Below, one piece after another: positions 10,990 through 22,700 of a stretch of 64,000 nt of DNA. Source of the stretch: Arcuatula senhousia (Eukaryota; Mollusca; Bivalvia; Mytilida; Mytilidae). The translations under genes and the position numbers were made by a program. Location of the stretch: NCBI GenBank assembly GCA_963971305.1, contig OZ020306.1, forward strand, positions 42,181,512-42,245,511, read 5' to 3'. How positions within the stretch are numbered: position 1 is the stretch's first letter; every line of letters starts with the position of its first letter. A model generated the notes under the pieces. That model saw nothing but the letters and a program-made list of their open reading frames with translations, ran no database searches and was not told the DNA's origin.

Positions 10990-12190
10990 CAATGTAGGAG
11001 TTATTGCCCTTTTTCTCGATTTTTCGTGAATTTTGCACTTATAAAGTTCAATATCTTAAAAAAATATCATACAAGATATTTGAAAATTTTGAATTGCATA
11101 TTGTTAAGCACATCATGATCTACACAATATGTAATTGGGTCAACGTTGTAGGACCAGTCCTTGTAGGAGTAATTCCCCTTAGAACGCCAAAATTGACCAT
11201 TTTCAGAGCATCTCCTCATTACATTTCTTTCCACCATGTGGTTTTACATCAATCTAATATGCACTTGTAAAACTTAAACTTCTCTGAAATCTAAAGTTCA
11301 ATAGGAACCAAACCAAAGCTTATGTTTGTATTTAGTCGAATTTTTGTTAATTGTTTTTTGTCAAGAAGAGGGTCTTTCAATGCACTTTGGGATTGGGCTT
11401 GAATCATATGTATTTTATTTTCAATCCAGGGGCCAATTGAAAAACAGCGAGCAGCGACCGCTGGTCACATTGAAGGCTGCTGGCTGTTTTCCATTGTGGA
11501 TATTTAAAATATACGTTTATAATGTAGGTTGTGTCGCGTACACTTATTCCACATCTCATTTTCTTCTATTTGTATTAATGTTTATTAACATTAGATGTAT
11601 AGAACTGACGTGGGGATTTTTGAATGATTGTAAAACATGACTGCTGTGGCTAAAATAGAACATAGTGGTTAATTGCAGTTTTTTCCTAATAGCCGAAAAA
11701 ACAGTGACAGATATTCAAATTCTTGCGGTGAACAAAAGTGATTAGCATCTCAAGATCTACCCATGCTGAAGTTTTGAAGAAGATCCAAGAACCCATGTAG
11801 GAGTTTTTGAACTTCTTGATTTTTTTATGAATTTTACACTAATTAAGTTCAATATCTTAAAAACTATACAAAGATATTTTAGAAATTTAAATTGAAAGTA
11901 GTGAAGCACACTAAGATCTTCAAAATATGAAAACTGGGTTAAAGTTGTATTACCATTCATTTTAGTAGTTATATCCCTAAGAATGTCAAAAGAAGAAAAT
12001 AATAAATGCTTTCAATTGCTATAATATTTTCCTACACTTTACTGTTTAAAGTTTAACTAAGATATGACCCCTTGATAAATTAATTACCCTTCCAATGTCA
12101 ATTTTTTTTTTTTTTTTTGCCTAATGACCTATAGTTAGGCACAGAAGTCATGTGAGCGCCTCGGGCTCTTGGGAGATTCTTGTTTTATTA
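10990..12190. mobile_element. Hairpin-ended repeat with two internal units, split by an R5 copy
   Basis: Two diverged units at about 10990-11270 and 11760-11980 share TGTAGGAGTT, AAGTTCAATATCTTAAAAA and an AAGATATTT/AAGCACA series. Between them, at about 11375-11600, lies an inverted copy of the R5 family (ends CCACATCTCATT). The right part ends in a 22 bp interrupted palindrome at 12119-12140 (GCCTAA...TTAGGC). The structure resembles the other hairpin-ended elements with internal units in this window. No gene is supported in this intergenic stretch. Confidence 0.55.
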
Positions 12191-12204
12191 ATGAATCTTT
12201 ACAT

Positions 12205-12540
12205 CAGTTTATTGGGTCACAAACACGGTGACCAATGCTCTGGTCAATTTACGCCTTGATTGTTGTAGGATATAAAGGTAATAACAAAACTACCAAACAA
12301 TCTTTAATGTCCAAGAAAAAAAAAAACGAGGTACACAAATGTAGACAATGGAGAAACCACGTGAAGATCGCAATGGCCCTGACTTGGTACAGGGATTTAA
12401 CAGAAATGGTTGGATAAACCAGGTTTTATGGTGCACCAAACCTTGTTTTAGGTCCGGTAGTAATATAAGCACAAGAAAGGATAAAGAGGTGATCGATTTT
12501 GTCACTAAATGTTCTGATTTTCGCCAATTAAAATAAATCA
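12205..12540 (-). mobile_element. 3' end of a retroelement (family RE3), minus orientation
   Basis: The sequence ATAAAGGTAATAACAAAACT near 12270 is the reverse complement of the common 3' end AGTTTTGTTATTACCTTTAT seen near 17150, 35130 and 55220. The adjoining GATCGCAATGG and CCTGACTTGGTACAGG segments match the same family. It is a 5'-truncated copy with no coding capacity. Confidence 0.6.
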
Positions 12541-13672
12541 GGTTTTGTTACCCGACCCCTTTTGCAGACTTAGTCTAGATTATTATTTTTTCATAAATAT
12601 TGTACATAATCTAGGTATCAAAAACTTTTGATTAGCAGAGGAAATCTGTTTCTAAAGAACAGAGAGAGGGTCAAATTCTTATTCGGCATTTATCAAAGAT
12701 AGATTATTCATAGTTTTTTTTTCTCAAGCCTTTCACCCCCACCACACGCACAAAGATGAAGAAATGGAATAGTCAAAGTAATTCTAAATATGCATGTTAA
12801 AGTTTCCCTATGCCTTCATTTCCTATATAGAAATACTAATATTTATGTAACAAACGTACAATTTTGAATATATTAATCACATGGCCGGATCAAATAACCA
12901 TCAAGTGCGGGAGGGGGGGCACAAATTATAGCGATCGAAGACGAAGTATTTGTTTTGGATTTAAACCAGAATTTTTGCTTTTTAATGTCCTCCCCGTATT
13001 CTAGTTTGGTGGAGCGTTGCTGATCATTTCTGTACAGTTTAATCGAATATTTACTGCAGTTTGATATTTCTTCTCTTGAATTGGTTTTTGCTTTTTGGTT
13101 TTTTTTTCAAAATCACTTATCTTTTGAAGACTTTTCTTCGAAAATAACCAGCTCCTCAAAACTCAAGTTTTCATTTCTATTCTGTGCTCTTTAAAAATGC
13201 GATGTTCAATATCTCAAAGAATGATATAAACCTTATTTAACCTATTAATGACATATTAATATTTAAGGGGACGGAGCTGTGACATAATCATCATTTTCTT
13301 AATGAAGCTCATTAAATATTTGATAAACGTTTGATTATAAGAAAAGTCCGACACCCCATCTAAAAACATAGTTGTTTACTTGTTAGTGCCTTAATTATTC
13401 ATTTGACTTGTTTATTCAAAATATGGGATTTTGAGATTGATCACATCGCTACGCAATATTAATATTGAGCCTTTGATTAAAAAAATGCATTTATTTGCAA
13501 AGAATATACTTTTTACACTTGACTTGGAATCGACGAACTATGACGACGTCGACGACGTTAACCAACGACGAACGAACAGAATTGTGACGTCGATTTATTA
13601 GTCGCTTTATTTTCTCTTCACAACCGAGGAATCGACAAGATAGAAGATAAAAGACTTCAAATTTGATCAAAA
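12541..13672. other. Intergenic DNA and probable promoter of the coiled-coil gene
   Basis: No exon can be supported between 12541 and 13672. The last 170 bp before the start codon contain GACGACGTCGACGACGTT and GTGACGTCG near 13540-13590, which are CRE/ATF-like GACGTC motifs and unusually CpG-rich for the region. They may belong to the core promoter or 5' UTR. No TATA box at a convincing distance was seen. Confidence 0.4.
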
Positions 13673-16600
13673 ATGGGTTATCATGACTTGATTTTCATCC
13701 CAAACGTTAAAATTTTAGAGAAAGAGCTTGAAATAAGGTAGGTTTTCTCAACACTTTTGATAAATTTGTGTTATCTCTGGTATGTTTTTGTAAAAAGGAA
13801 ACATTATCACAAAACGAAACAAAAAGTCGAAGGCAGCTGAATCACTCCTTCCATTGAACGGCAAAAATACATTATAGAACAGTTTATATGAGCAAAAAGA
13901 AGCTTAGAGTATTTCTACAGCGTAAATGTGGCGGAGGTATAAATAAATTGTTTCAAGGTACGACGAAGCTTTTCACATCCTAGCTTTCATAAGCTTTTAT
14001 GCAGTAATTTGACCTGTAGGTGGCGAATAAGCCTACAGCAGAACTTAGCTTGTCGCAAGTCTTTGGAGTCTGTTATCGGGTTAGTTCTCAGCCAACAGAT
14101 CTCCCAGGTGGCTGAAATAGGGTGGTCCTCATCCGCGGGGGTTGTCAGGCTTTCCTACGTATAGACCCGACAGGTCTGAATAGGGTGGCCCTCATTCGCG
14201 GGGGTTGTCAGGTCTATAAGCTCTAGAGAGCTTCAAATCAGCTCTCGCTGGTGATCGTAAACCCGGTGCGGTCTCTCTCCCCGTCAAGCAAAAATCAGAA
14301 GTGTTATCTTCGACGTACTAAAACTGATACAGAAATAACGGTACGCCTGACAGCTGACCATAGTGGGCCCACATGTGTGTAGATTGTCTTGCTTCATGTA
14401 TGGACCACCAAGTAGTGCAACACATATGCTAATTTTTCCATCCCTACCCACCTTTCTCCTTTTCCTGTGTTCCTTTGTTTCACATCCACCCCCCATATTT
14501 TCATCAACATATTATGTTAATTTTATTATCCTTTTCATGTTCATTGCCTTTATGTTGCAAGGGCGTAATTAAAACACAAACTTACTAACACTCATGCAGT
14601 AGTTTAATGATCAAAGTGGTAGGAGAGCATTAAGTTTTTTTTTCTTTTTTTCCCTGCATACGGTGTTTATATTTCACAACTAATTCGATATGCCAGAGCT
14701 TGCACATATTTCACAGATTTTTTGATCAGACACCAATTTCTTCGTGACCGACTTATGGAGCAGGGCTATAAGAAACTAGAGGCTCCCAGGAGCCTGAATT
14801 GCTCACCTGATCTCTTATGCCAAAGTTTGAATAAATTTCACAAACTTTCAAGTATACAAAGTTGCAAAACAATCCTTTCAGTGGTTTCAGAGAAGATTTT
14901 TGGAAATCAATTTAAATTAATAGAAAAAACAGTTAAAGGGCAATAACTCCTATAAGGACCTTTTGATGCTGAACAAGAAAAGTCGCTTCGAGCGGATTTT
15001 CTCAATCTCTTATACTTTTCGAGTTATAAGCCAAAAACAATGGTCTGACCCCCTGTTCTATTTTTAGCAATGGCGGCCATGTTGGTTTGTCGATATCTAT
15101 ATAATTCACAAACTTGGTAGAGGACATCTTAAAGATCAAGTGTACCAAGTTTCAAAGCAATCCCTTTAGTGGTTTCAGAGAAGAAGATTTTTGAAAATCA
15201 GTTAAAATTAATGAAAAAAACAGTTAAAGGGGAATAACTCTTAAATGGCTGATCTGACAATTTTGACCCTGAAATCATTTTTGTAGATCTGAATGAGCTC
15301 AACAATTCTGCAATGCTAACTTTTCGTCTAGCTCTTACGGTTTTCAAGATATTGTCCAAAAACTGCAAAAATGGTCAATTTTAATGATTAAAGGGCAATA
15401 ACTCCTATAAGGAGTCGTTTCACAATTTTGACTCGATGGAGAGATTTGTAGAGCTTTTGATGCTGAACATGAAAGGTTGCTTAGGATTTTCTCTATCTCT
15501 CATAATTTTTGAGTTATAAGCCAAAAACAATAGTCTGACCCCCTGTTCTATTTTTAGCAACGGCGGCCATGTTGGTTGGTCGACGTGTATATAATTCACA
15601 AAATTGGTAGAGGACATCCTAAAGATCAAGTGTACCAAGTATCAATGCAATCCCTTCAGTGGTTTCAGAGAAGAAGATTTTTGAAAATCAGTGTAGATTA
15701 ATGGAAAAAAAACAGTTAAAGGGGAATAACTCTTAAACGGTTGATCTGACAATTTAGATCCTGATATCATTTTTGTAGATCTCAATGAGCTTAACAATTC
15801 TGCAATGCTAACTTTTCCTCTAGCTCTAACGGTTTTCAAGATATAGTCCAAAAACTGCAAAAATGGTCAATTTTGATGATTAAAGGGCAATAACTCCTAT
15901 AAGGAATTGTTTCACAACTTCGACTCAATGGAGAGATTTGTAGAGCTTTTGATGCTGAACAAGGTGGGTTGCTTCGGATTTTCTCTATCTCTTCTACTTT
16001 TTGAGTTATAGGCCAAAAACAATGGTCTGACCCCCTGTTCAATTTTTAGAGACGGCGGCCATGTTGGTTTGTCGACATGTATATAATTCTCAAACTTGGT
16101 AGAGGACATCCTAAAGATCAAGTGTACCAACTATCAATGAAATCCCTTCAGTGGTTTCAGAGAAGAAAATTTTTGAAAATCCGTGTAAATTAAAGGAAAA
16201 AAACAGTTAAAGGGGAATAACTCTTAAAGGGCTGATCTGACAATTTAGACCCTGAAATCATTTTTGTAGATCTCAATGAGCTTAACAATTCTGCGATGCT
16301 AACTTTTCCTCTAGCTCTAACGGTTTTCAAGATATAGTCCAAAAACTGCAAAAATGGTCAATTTTGATGATTGAAGGGCAATAACTCCTATAAGGAATTG
16401 TTTTGCAACTTCGACTCAATGGAGAGATATGTAGAGCTTTTGATGCTGAACAAGTTCTGTTGCTTCTGATTTTCTTTATCTCTTATACTTTTCGAGTTAT
16501 AAGCCAAAAACAATGGTCTGACCCCCTGTTATATTTTTAGCAACGGCGGGCATGTTGGTTTGTCGACATGTATATAATTCACAAACTTGGTAGAGGACAT

Positions 16601-19462
16601 CCTAAAGATCAAGTATACCAAGTTTCAATGCAATCCCTTCAGTGGTTTCAGAGAAGAAGATCTTTGAAGAAAAGTTAACGGACGGACGGACGGACGACAG
16701 ACGGACGGACGGACGACGGACGCTTAACGATGACTATAGCTCACATGACCCTTCGGGTCAGGTGAGCTAAAAACGTCTCATACGATCCCTAAAAAAATCT
16801 TTCTTCGTTATCAGCCACTAGTAGAAAAGTTCAAAATTGAGTTAAAAGATATGGTGATTAATTGTTTTAATTAGTGTTTGACTGGTCTGCTGTACTGAGA
16901 TGATCATCTCAATATCCCTATTGTGTCTCACAACTATGTTGTGTTCTATGGTCATTACCGGATCCTAAGATCGCAATGGAAGAGGGAGGTTTGGCGCTAT
17001 AAAACCTGGTTTAACCCACCATTTCGTTTGAAATGCCTGTACCAAGTCAGGACCATTGCGATTCACCAATTCTCCGGTATAACTGATTCGTTTTTGTCAG
17101 TTTCTCTGGACTATGAGATTGATCATTTTTTGTTATTACCTTTATTCCAGATTTGACAGAAATTTTACAAAGACGGTGAGAGAAATTAAATCTGAGATGA
17201 AAGTTCTGTTAAAAGCATATGACAAGACTAGAAGAAAACACGAGGTAAATAACGCTTTTGCAAAGTCGTGAAAGTGCAGCTGTTTTCAGCCGGAATAATC
17301 GTTGTAGCGATTAGCAACGGCTAAAGTTACGATACCCTTTCAGTTATTGACTAAACAAAATCTAGCTGATGGTCGCGTTGCCTCATCACATATCAATTTT
17401 ACATTTCAATACACGCTCTTAGTTTGGTTCCTTTTCCAATATCGATTTAATACTCCCCTTTAATACAAAATTAAAACGAAACTTGTATTATAGATTATCC
17501 CGGCTAACAGTACTTTCAGTTCTTTGATTAAACGTAGCCGCCTTGCTATCGGTTGAGAAACTCTCCAGACTTCATACCATTCAAAGGCACCTTAGTTTTA
17601 TTTATTTCCTTCCGAAGACTTTTCAAATGCTTTAAACAAAGATTTAAGAGCAAAGATGTGATCAAATTTTCATAACGTACTATTTACGTTTCTTTTTTTC
17701 AGAAATCTTACACCATTTCTAATGTCATTGACATGTTAGAGCAGAAACTCGAAGACGAGCATGAAAAGGCTGCATATTACGCACAGGTGTCAAGGACGAG
17801 ATATGCCAACCCAAATATTGATAAAATACAGAAACAAATAGAGAAGAAACTTAAAAAGATGGATAAAGTTATGAAGAACTTCCATAAAGTCAAAAGTGCA
17901 GAATTGAAAGCAAGAGAGAGTGTTAAGTCTGTAAGTGGTAGTATTATAGATACAGTGTATTCGGCTTAGCGCAATATCTATGAAAAGATACATCTTTAAT
18001 ATCTTACAGCTAGTTCCATAGTTCCAAACAAAATATCCTCCTTATTCGTCGTCCTTTATGATAATTCTAGATAGAAACCAAAGATTTATAGAAACAGCCT
18101 TTTTAAACAATGAAATTCCCATGCATTGAAAGCATTAAGATTGCAGATAATATACAGAAAGGTGTTTGTTTCACTCTACAGCTTCAAGATAAAATGGTAG
18201 ACAGATTAGTCGAGCAGTTTAAAACGAAAGGAAAAGATGACTTTAAAATGTAAGTTTATAGGTAAAGACAACTGCTACACTCACACTTAAAGGCATCAAC
18301 ATTAAGTTCCTGTAGTACACAAGTTTTTTGGACCCTAAGGTCAAAAGTTAAAAATTCCTCAAAACTTTTTATGCAAATAGTTTTAAAAACATGAAACATA
18401 AATGGTAGCTGTACATCATCTTGAATTCACGGAACTTTACGGATACTGTAAGCCTGAATGTGTTCGCGTTTTTACGAAATCAACCTTTTGCGTGTGGAAT
18501 ACATTAGCGATTTCGTAGTCTTTTACCTTATAAAGAATGAGCCATTCGCGAGATGGGTATTTTCGCGTAAACTATGTCATCGCAAATTAAGCTAAAATAA
18601 CCACACGCAATTTTTTTAAGTTTACATTAGTTTACTAATGTACCTTATTCAAAAGTATATAGGCTATACTCAACATTAAGAACATTAATAAAGCAGGCAA
18701 GGCATTATTATTTTTTTAATTTATTTTAGGATGGATGACTTCGAAGTAAGAAAGAAGTTATTAAAATACAGTGAGATCTACAAATTGGTTGTCCCAAGGG
18801 TAAGAGTACCATCAAGTTTAACTGACCACCATCCCAAATGGTGTCAATAGTAGATACAAAAGCCCAAAATAGTTTGTTACACAGCAAAAACGGCTATCAT
18901 GAATTGTTTTAATATCTTCACATCGTTTATTATTTCAAAACAATCGTCCTTTCCAGGGATGGATCCAGAAATTTTCTCGCAAAGGGGTCAACCTACTGGC
19001 CACTGTTGACTGTAGGATGTTTCCAGACCAATTTTGCAGAAAATCTACACGAAAATAACAAAACTTTCGAAGGAAAAGGGAGGGGGCACGACCCCTCGGA
19101 ACACTTCTTTTCGATCCGGCACTGCTTTCGTAGTGGATGCTGTGTCTAATATTAATGAATCTAAACCCATCTGTTATTTACTATTAATCAAGTTATTGAC
19201 CCTCTTTAAGAAAATTTCACTAAAGTAAAAATGAAAAAAAAATGAAAATAGTCTTGCTTGGATTACTCATATAAAACACCAACATACCTAATGATGTAAA
19301 ACATAACAAGAAACAATTGAAATTACAATTAGCAATTCAATTACATGTACTTACCTAATGTGTAAAATATGTCATTTTTGGGGTCTTTTTCAGAAATTCT
19401 GGAAGGAGAATGGATTTGATATTTGCCTTCCTAAAGTGCAGATTATAAAGTTTTATATTTAA
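13673..19462 (+). CDS. Unrecognised coiled-coil protein, six exons, 197 aa
   Basis: Exons by splice site and phase: 13673-13737, 17151-17244, 17703-17930, 18182-18249, 18730-18799 and 19394-19462 (TAA at 19460). The summed length is 594 bp and every junction keeps frame, which supports one gene. The protein begins MGYHDLIFIPNV, then is dominated by charged helix: a Lys/Glu-rich coiled coil through roughly residues 15-150 (for example KIQKQIEKKLKKMDKVMKNF), ending in a shorter hydrophobic stretch IIKFYI at the C-terminus. No signal peptide, membrane segment, zinc motif or catalytic motif is visible. I do not recognise the family. The first exon is the least certain part: its link to exon 2 crosses a 3.4 kb intron full of repeats, although its phase (AG|A) fits and the start codon has an AAA context. 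Candidate poly(A) signals lie at 19604 and 19708. Confidence 0.65.
14112..14220. repeat. GC-rich direct repeat of ~50 bp, two copies
   Basis: The segment GAATAGGGTGGCCCTCATTC followed by GCGGGGGTTGTCAGG occurs twice in a row (around 14115 and 14176) with few differences. The surrounding 13990-14285 is GC-richer than the intron around it and contains short complementary stretches. It may be the tail of a retroposon or a structured RNA element. I cannot name it. Confidence 0.5.
14660..17150 (+). mobile_element. RE3 retroelement remnant interrupted by a nested repeat
   Basis: The segments 14660-14776 and 16770-17150 are one retroelement tail split in two. Together they parallel the uninterrupted copy at about 54725-55225. 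The left part still translates to the C-terminal end of a reverse transcriptase (a series like RACTYFTDF and FLRDRL). The right part continues into the 3' non-coding tail and ends with TTTTGTTATTACCTTTAT-like sequence at about 17149. The element lies in intron 1 of the coiled-coil gene, and its last bases abut the splice acceptor of exon 2. Confidence 0.75.
14777..16769 (+). mobile_element. Hairpin-ended element with four ~490 bp internal units and a (GGAC)n tail
   Basis: The left end carries the palindrome AGGCTCCCAGGAGCCT at 14780-14795, followed by GCTCACCTG. The body holds four units with 490-492 bp spacing (GTCTGACCCCCTGTTCTA at about 15042, 15532, 16023 and 16513) and recurring GGGCAATAACTCCTATAAGG. 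The right end has a (GGAC)n run at 16678-16722 and a 33 bp near-perfect palindrome at 16737-16769. The ends also form short inverted repeats (GCTCACCTG and CAGGTGAGC). There is no coding capacity. It resembles repeats I recognise from bivalves and, in layout, the 'pearl'/Helitron-like non-autonomous elements; class assignment is inference. Confidence 0.75.
18440..18620. repeat. Foldback fragment with TTGCGTGTGG inverted ends
   Basis: TTGCGTGTGG at about 18486 and CCACACGCAA at about 18602 are inverted copies flanking CpG-rich sequence with several TCGCG motifs. It is probably a decayed MITE inside the intron after the exon ending at 18249. Confidence 0.45.
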
Positions 19463-21236
19463 GTAACATCTACATGTGGAGAGATTACAGAAAAAAAAAC
19501 CAGTAAAGACAGCACGTATACAAGTGACTGCCATTATGTGGCCAGTTCTTAAGATACCAGGAGGGATAATACAGGAAATATTGAAACGAAAGAGAAATTT
19601 TGAAATAAACGGTAGCTAGGAGTAGAGAAAAGTGGTAGCGTGAAATAGAGAGATAAGGAGGGAGTGAAGTAGAGAGAAATTGGGGAGTGACTGTGGTGTT
19701 ATTTAAGAATAAAGAGAAAAGGATGAAGTAAAGTGGAGCATATGAATAGAGAGAGATGCGAGTAGTGTTAGCTAGAAAGGGACTGAGAGAGAAGATACAT
19801 ATTTGAATTATCTCATTTTAAATTATCTTTTTTTTGTTTATTTGCCAAAAGTTACTTTAGTAATTTAAATTTGTGTTTTTGTTTACTTGTGTGTGATTGT
19901 TCCAATATGTTGTTATTAAAATATTTAGCCATGAAATTTTAATGTTGTCTATTATATAGAATAATTGGATATCAATCATAAAAAGGGTGGCTATTCAAGA
20001 GTTGAAAAGATACCAACAACAACATCATATGAGACATAAAATGTGGATCGCGTCTTTCTGGCACATACATTGTATTCCATTTCCTTGCGTTTTTTAATAT
20101 TAACTAGGTAATCACACACAAATGACATGCATAACAATTGGGCGCTTTTACCTAATGTTGTTTGTTCGATATAACAACACATTTACTACATATGATAAGT
20201 AGGACAGGCCCTGTTATATTTTTATTTATTTTTTTTTTTGGGGGGGGGGAGTGTATAAAAAAAATCTATACCCATTGAACTTGGTATTGCTATACCACTT
20301 ACAAGAAAGTACATTGAATTGGAAATCAGCAGCGCGACGGGTGTACTTTTACAGGTAGGAACCGCTTACTCCTCCGGAACACCTGAGTTCACTCTTGTTC
20401 CTTTCGGTTGATTTTGTGTTTTGTGTTTCTTCGAGCTGTTCTTGTTCGTGTTTACCGGTTTTGCCGTTGCCCTTTCAGACTTTTGACACTGGAATGCCCC
20501 ATTGGCTCCTCTTTTCTTCCTTCATAAAAGATATGAAATTCTAAGCTATATGAAAAATCATTTTAATATGATTTTGCAAAAGGTGACAAAAGAAAGTCAG
20601 GTGTAAAAGAATGCCACAAGCAAGATTGTTGAAACATGCCAATATCTGAAGATTCTTGTAAAAAGTTAGAATAGAAGAGATAAAAAGTTTTCAAAGGGAG
20701 ACATTTTGTCAGTATAGGCTCAAATAATGTAAATTGCATGGAAAACCAGACAATTGTGACCACTTTATTAATACCTGTATTCCAAGACAGAAAAAAAACA
20801 CAAAAACCCTCTAAATCCATTTTATTTAACAATAAATGACTTCGTTAATGACCACTTCAAAACATAATATGAAGCGAAAGCGAAAATCATAACGAAAACA
20901 AGTCATTATTTTTCACCGGCGTTCTTTTCCAGATACAATGCCTTCGCACATCGAGGAAGCCTGGATTGGGCTTTATTTCTAACTGAAACAAAGATAAATT
21001 TTAAACTCGCATAAGTATTGAAAACAACCATATAAAATGTGATCTTTGCCTTTTTGAAAGACCTATTGAGAAACCGATTTGAGCCAGCAAATCACAGTTT
21101 CCAATACTATTGCGACAAAATACTGCATAATAATTCACTCTAGCGTAGTTTCTAAAGAGTGACTTTTCCATACTCAAATGATTCGTACCAAAACCAGAAT
21201 GGTGATCAAAGAAAAATACCACATGCAATGTAAATA
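19463..21236. other. 3' flanks of two convergent genes, with dispersed repeats
   Basis: The coiled-coil gene ends at 19462 (plus) and the KCTD gene at 21237 (minus), so this stretch holds both 3' UTRs. Between them are a copy of the TGGATCG(C)GTCTTTCTGGCA repeat at about 20038-20090, a T/G run near 20230 and a repeat copy at about 20340-20530 (AGGAACCGCTTACTCC to GACTTTTGACACTGGAAT). Minus-strand AATAAA signals occur at 20977-20972 and 20826-20821. No further exon is supported. Confidence 0.5.
20340..20530 (+). repeat. Dispersed repeat family R7, copy 1
   Basis: Marked by AGGAACCGCTTACTCCTCCG, GAGTTCACTC, a TTTGTGTTTTGTGTTTCTTC segment and GCCCTTTCAGACTTTTGACA. Related copies occur at about 44515-44700 (nearly full), 45185-45290 and 47190-47290 (right part), and 23130-23192 (left part, interrupted by a foldback element). 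No coding capacity is seen. Confidence 0.65.
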
Positions 21237-22700
21237 CTAATCGTAAAAATAGTCTGAAGAATCGTCCTCAAAAATCACAGAGCCATTTTCATCGCACAGT
21301 GTAAGTGAGTTCATGTCTGATCCGAGGCTACGGCTGAGGTTGTTGCTCTGTATTGGGTTTGCCGGTGCGTTCCGGTTGTTCTGGTTTTTGTTTCTCGGCT
21401 TTGCTCGGTTTCTTCTCCTCGCTTTTAGAACTTTCTCTACATCCATTACTAGTTGGCACAAGTCGAAATACTCAGCCTCCTGTCTAAGCATGGCAAGTTC
21501 TTTATAGCCTTGTGGTAGAGTGAGTTTACCAGATCGAAGGTAATTAAGAACATATCTGTAAATTAAAAAAAAAACGAATTCTCCATTTATTTTGAATGAA
21601 AGATGGCTGCAATCTTAGAAGCATGCAGTTACTAAAAAAAAACTTTTTTTTTCATTTCGTCAGCATGATTGATTTCAAATCAATTGATTTTCTTTTTTAT
21701 TTGAAATTTGCTGTTTGCATTTGCTAAATATGATTTCAAATTCTTGTTTATGTCAAATGATGTGCCTATATTATCAATATAGGATTATTTTTGTAACTTT
21801 ATTATAAACTGCTGTAATTTATACATTTACAAAAGACTTCCAGATCGATAAATAATCTTGGGGATTTCTTCATACCATATGTCACTGGATCAATGCATGT
21901 ATTCATTTTTGCTCAATATAATTTTAGAAAAGAAATAATAACTGAAATTTAATTCCATTTGACACATTCATTTACTTTGTGTTAGCCTCACAAGTAAAGT
22001 TTAAATAAAAAAAAATATTTGAAATGTTTACTTATTTGTTTGAATGAAAAAAAGCAATACATACATAAAATATGACCACCCAAAATGTGTTCCTTTTTAA
22101 AAAGTTGGACAAAACTGATGTTTCTCTGTATTAAGACAGGTCACGAGAAAGTCTGAATGGGTATTTTGATTAAAAACCTTTTCATATAATAGATATTTCA
22201 ACAAATTATTTTCCATAACACTTACAGAACAAAACTGATACAATAAAAGATGATGTAATCATTTTTAAAATGCATCGGTGCATTAAAAAACCCCATGTTA
22301 GATGCTTTTGCAAAAATAGAAAAGAACGGAACAGAACATTTAGAACCACAAATTATAGAATTAAAGAAATCATATTATATGGTTAAACACGCTAGGATGG
22401 TTTTCTAAAGAAAAGGTAACAAAGAAGCATTCGAATCTCTTAAGTTCCAAAACCAAACAAAAATTTTATATAAAAAGACATTTATAGGGTCAACGTATGA
22501 AAGCATTTACAAATTTTTTACCTGAAAATGTGACCATCCCTGTCTATAAATATTGTCCCTCGTTCGTCTCTGAGAGGCCTTATAGCACCGGTAACCAGCT
22601 GACACAGATACCCATCGCGTGCCGACGTTAGTGTCGATTTTGTCGTCGTGTAAAGGACACCTCCGACGTTTAGTTTTATTACTCTATCCGCCATTACCAT
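21237..22700 (-). CDS. KCTD-type BTB (T1) domain protein, two exons, 165 aa
   Basis: Exon 1 runs from 22700 down to 22522 and exon 2 from 21555 down to 21237. The 498 bp sum closes the frame with AG|A at the junction. The first ~90 residues form a BTB/T1 domain: VIKLNVGGVLYTTTKSTL, then RDERGTIFIDRDGHIF and, across the splice, RYVLNYLRSGKLTLP, LRQEAEYFDL. This is the signature of the KCTD family, whose members commonly act as cullin-3 adaptors or bind GABA-B receptors. The remaining ~70 residues are basic then Asn/Ser-rich and acidic (LCDENGSVIFEDDSSDYFYD), without a second domain. The short tail does not match any one vertebrate KCTD that I can name, so no symbol is given. A second in-frame ATG two codons downstream (VMADRV) is an alternative start. 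Confidence 0.88.
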
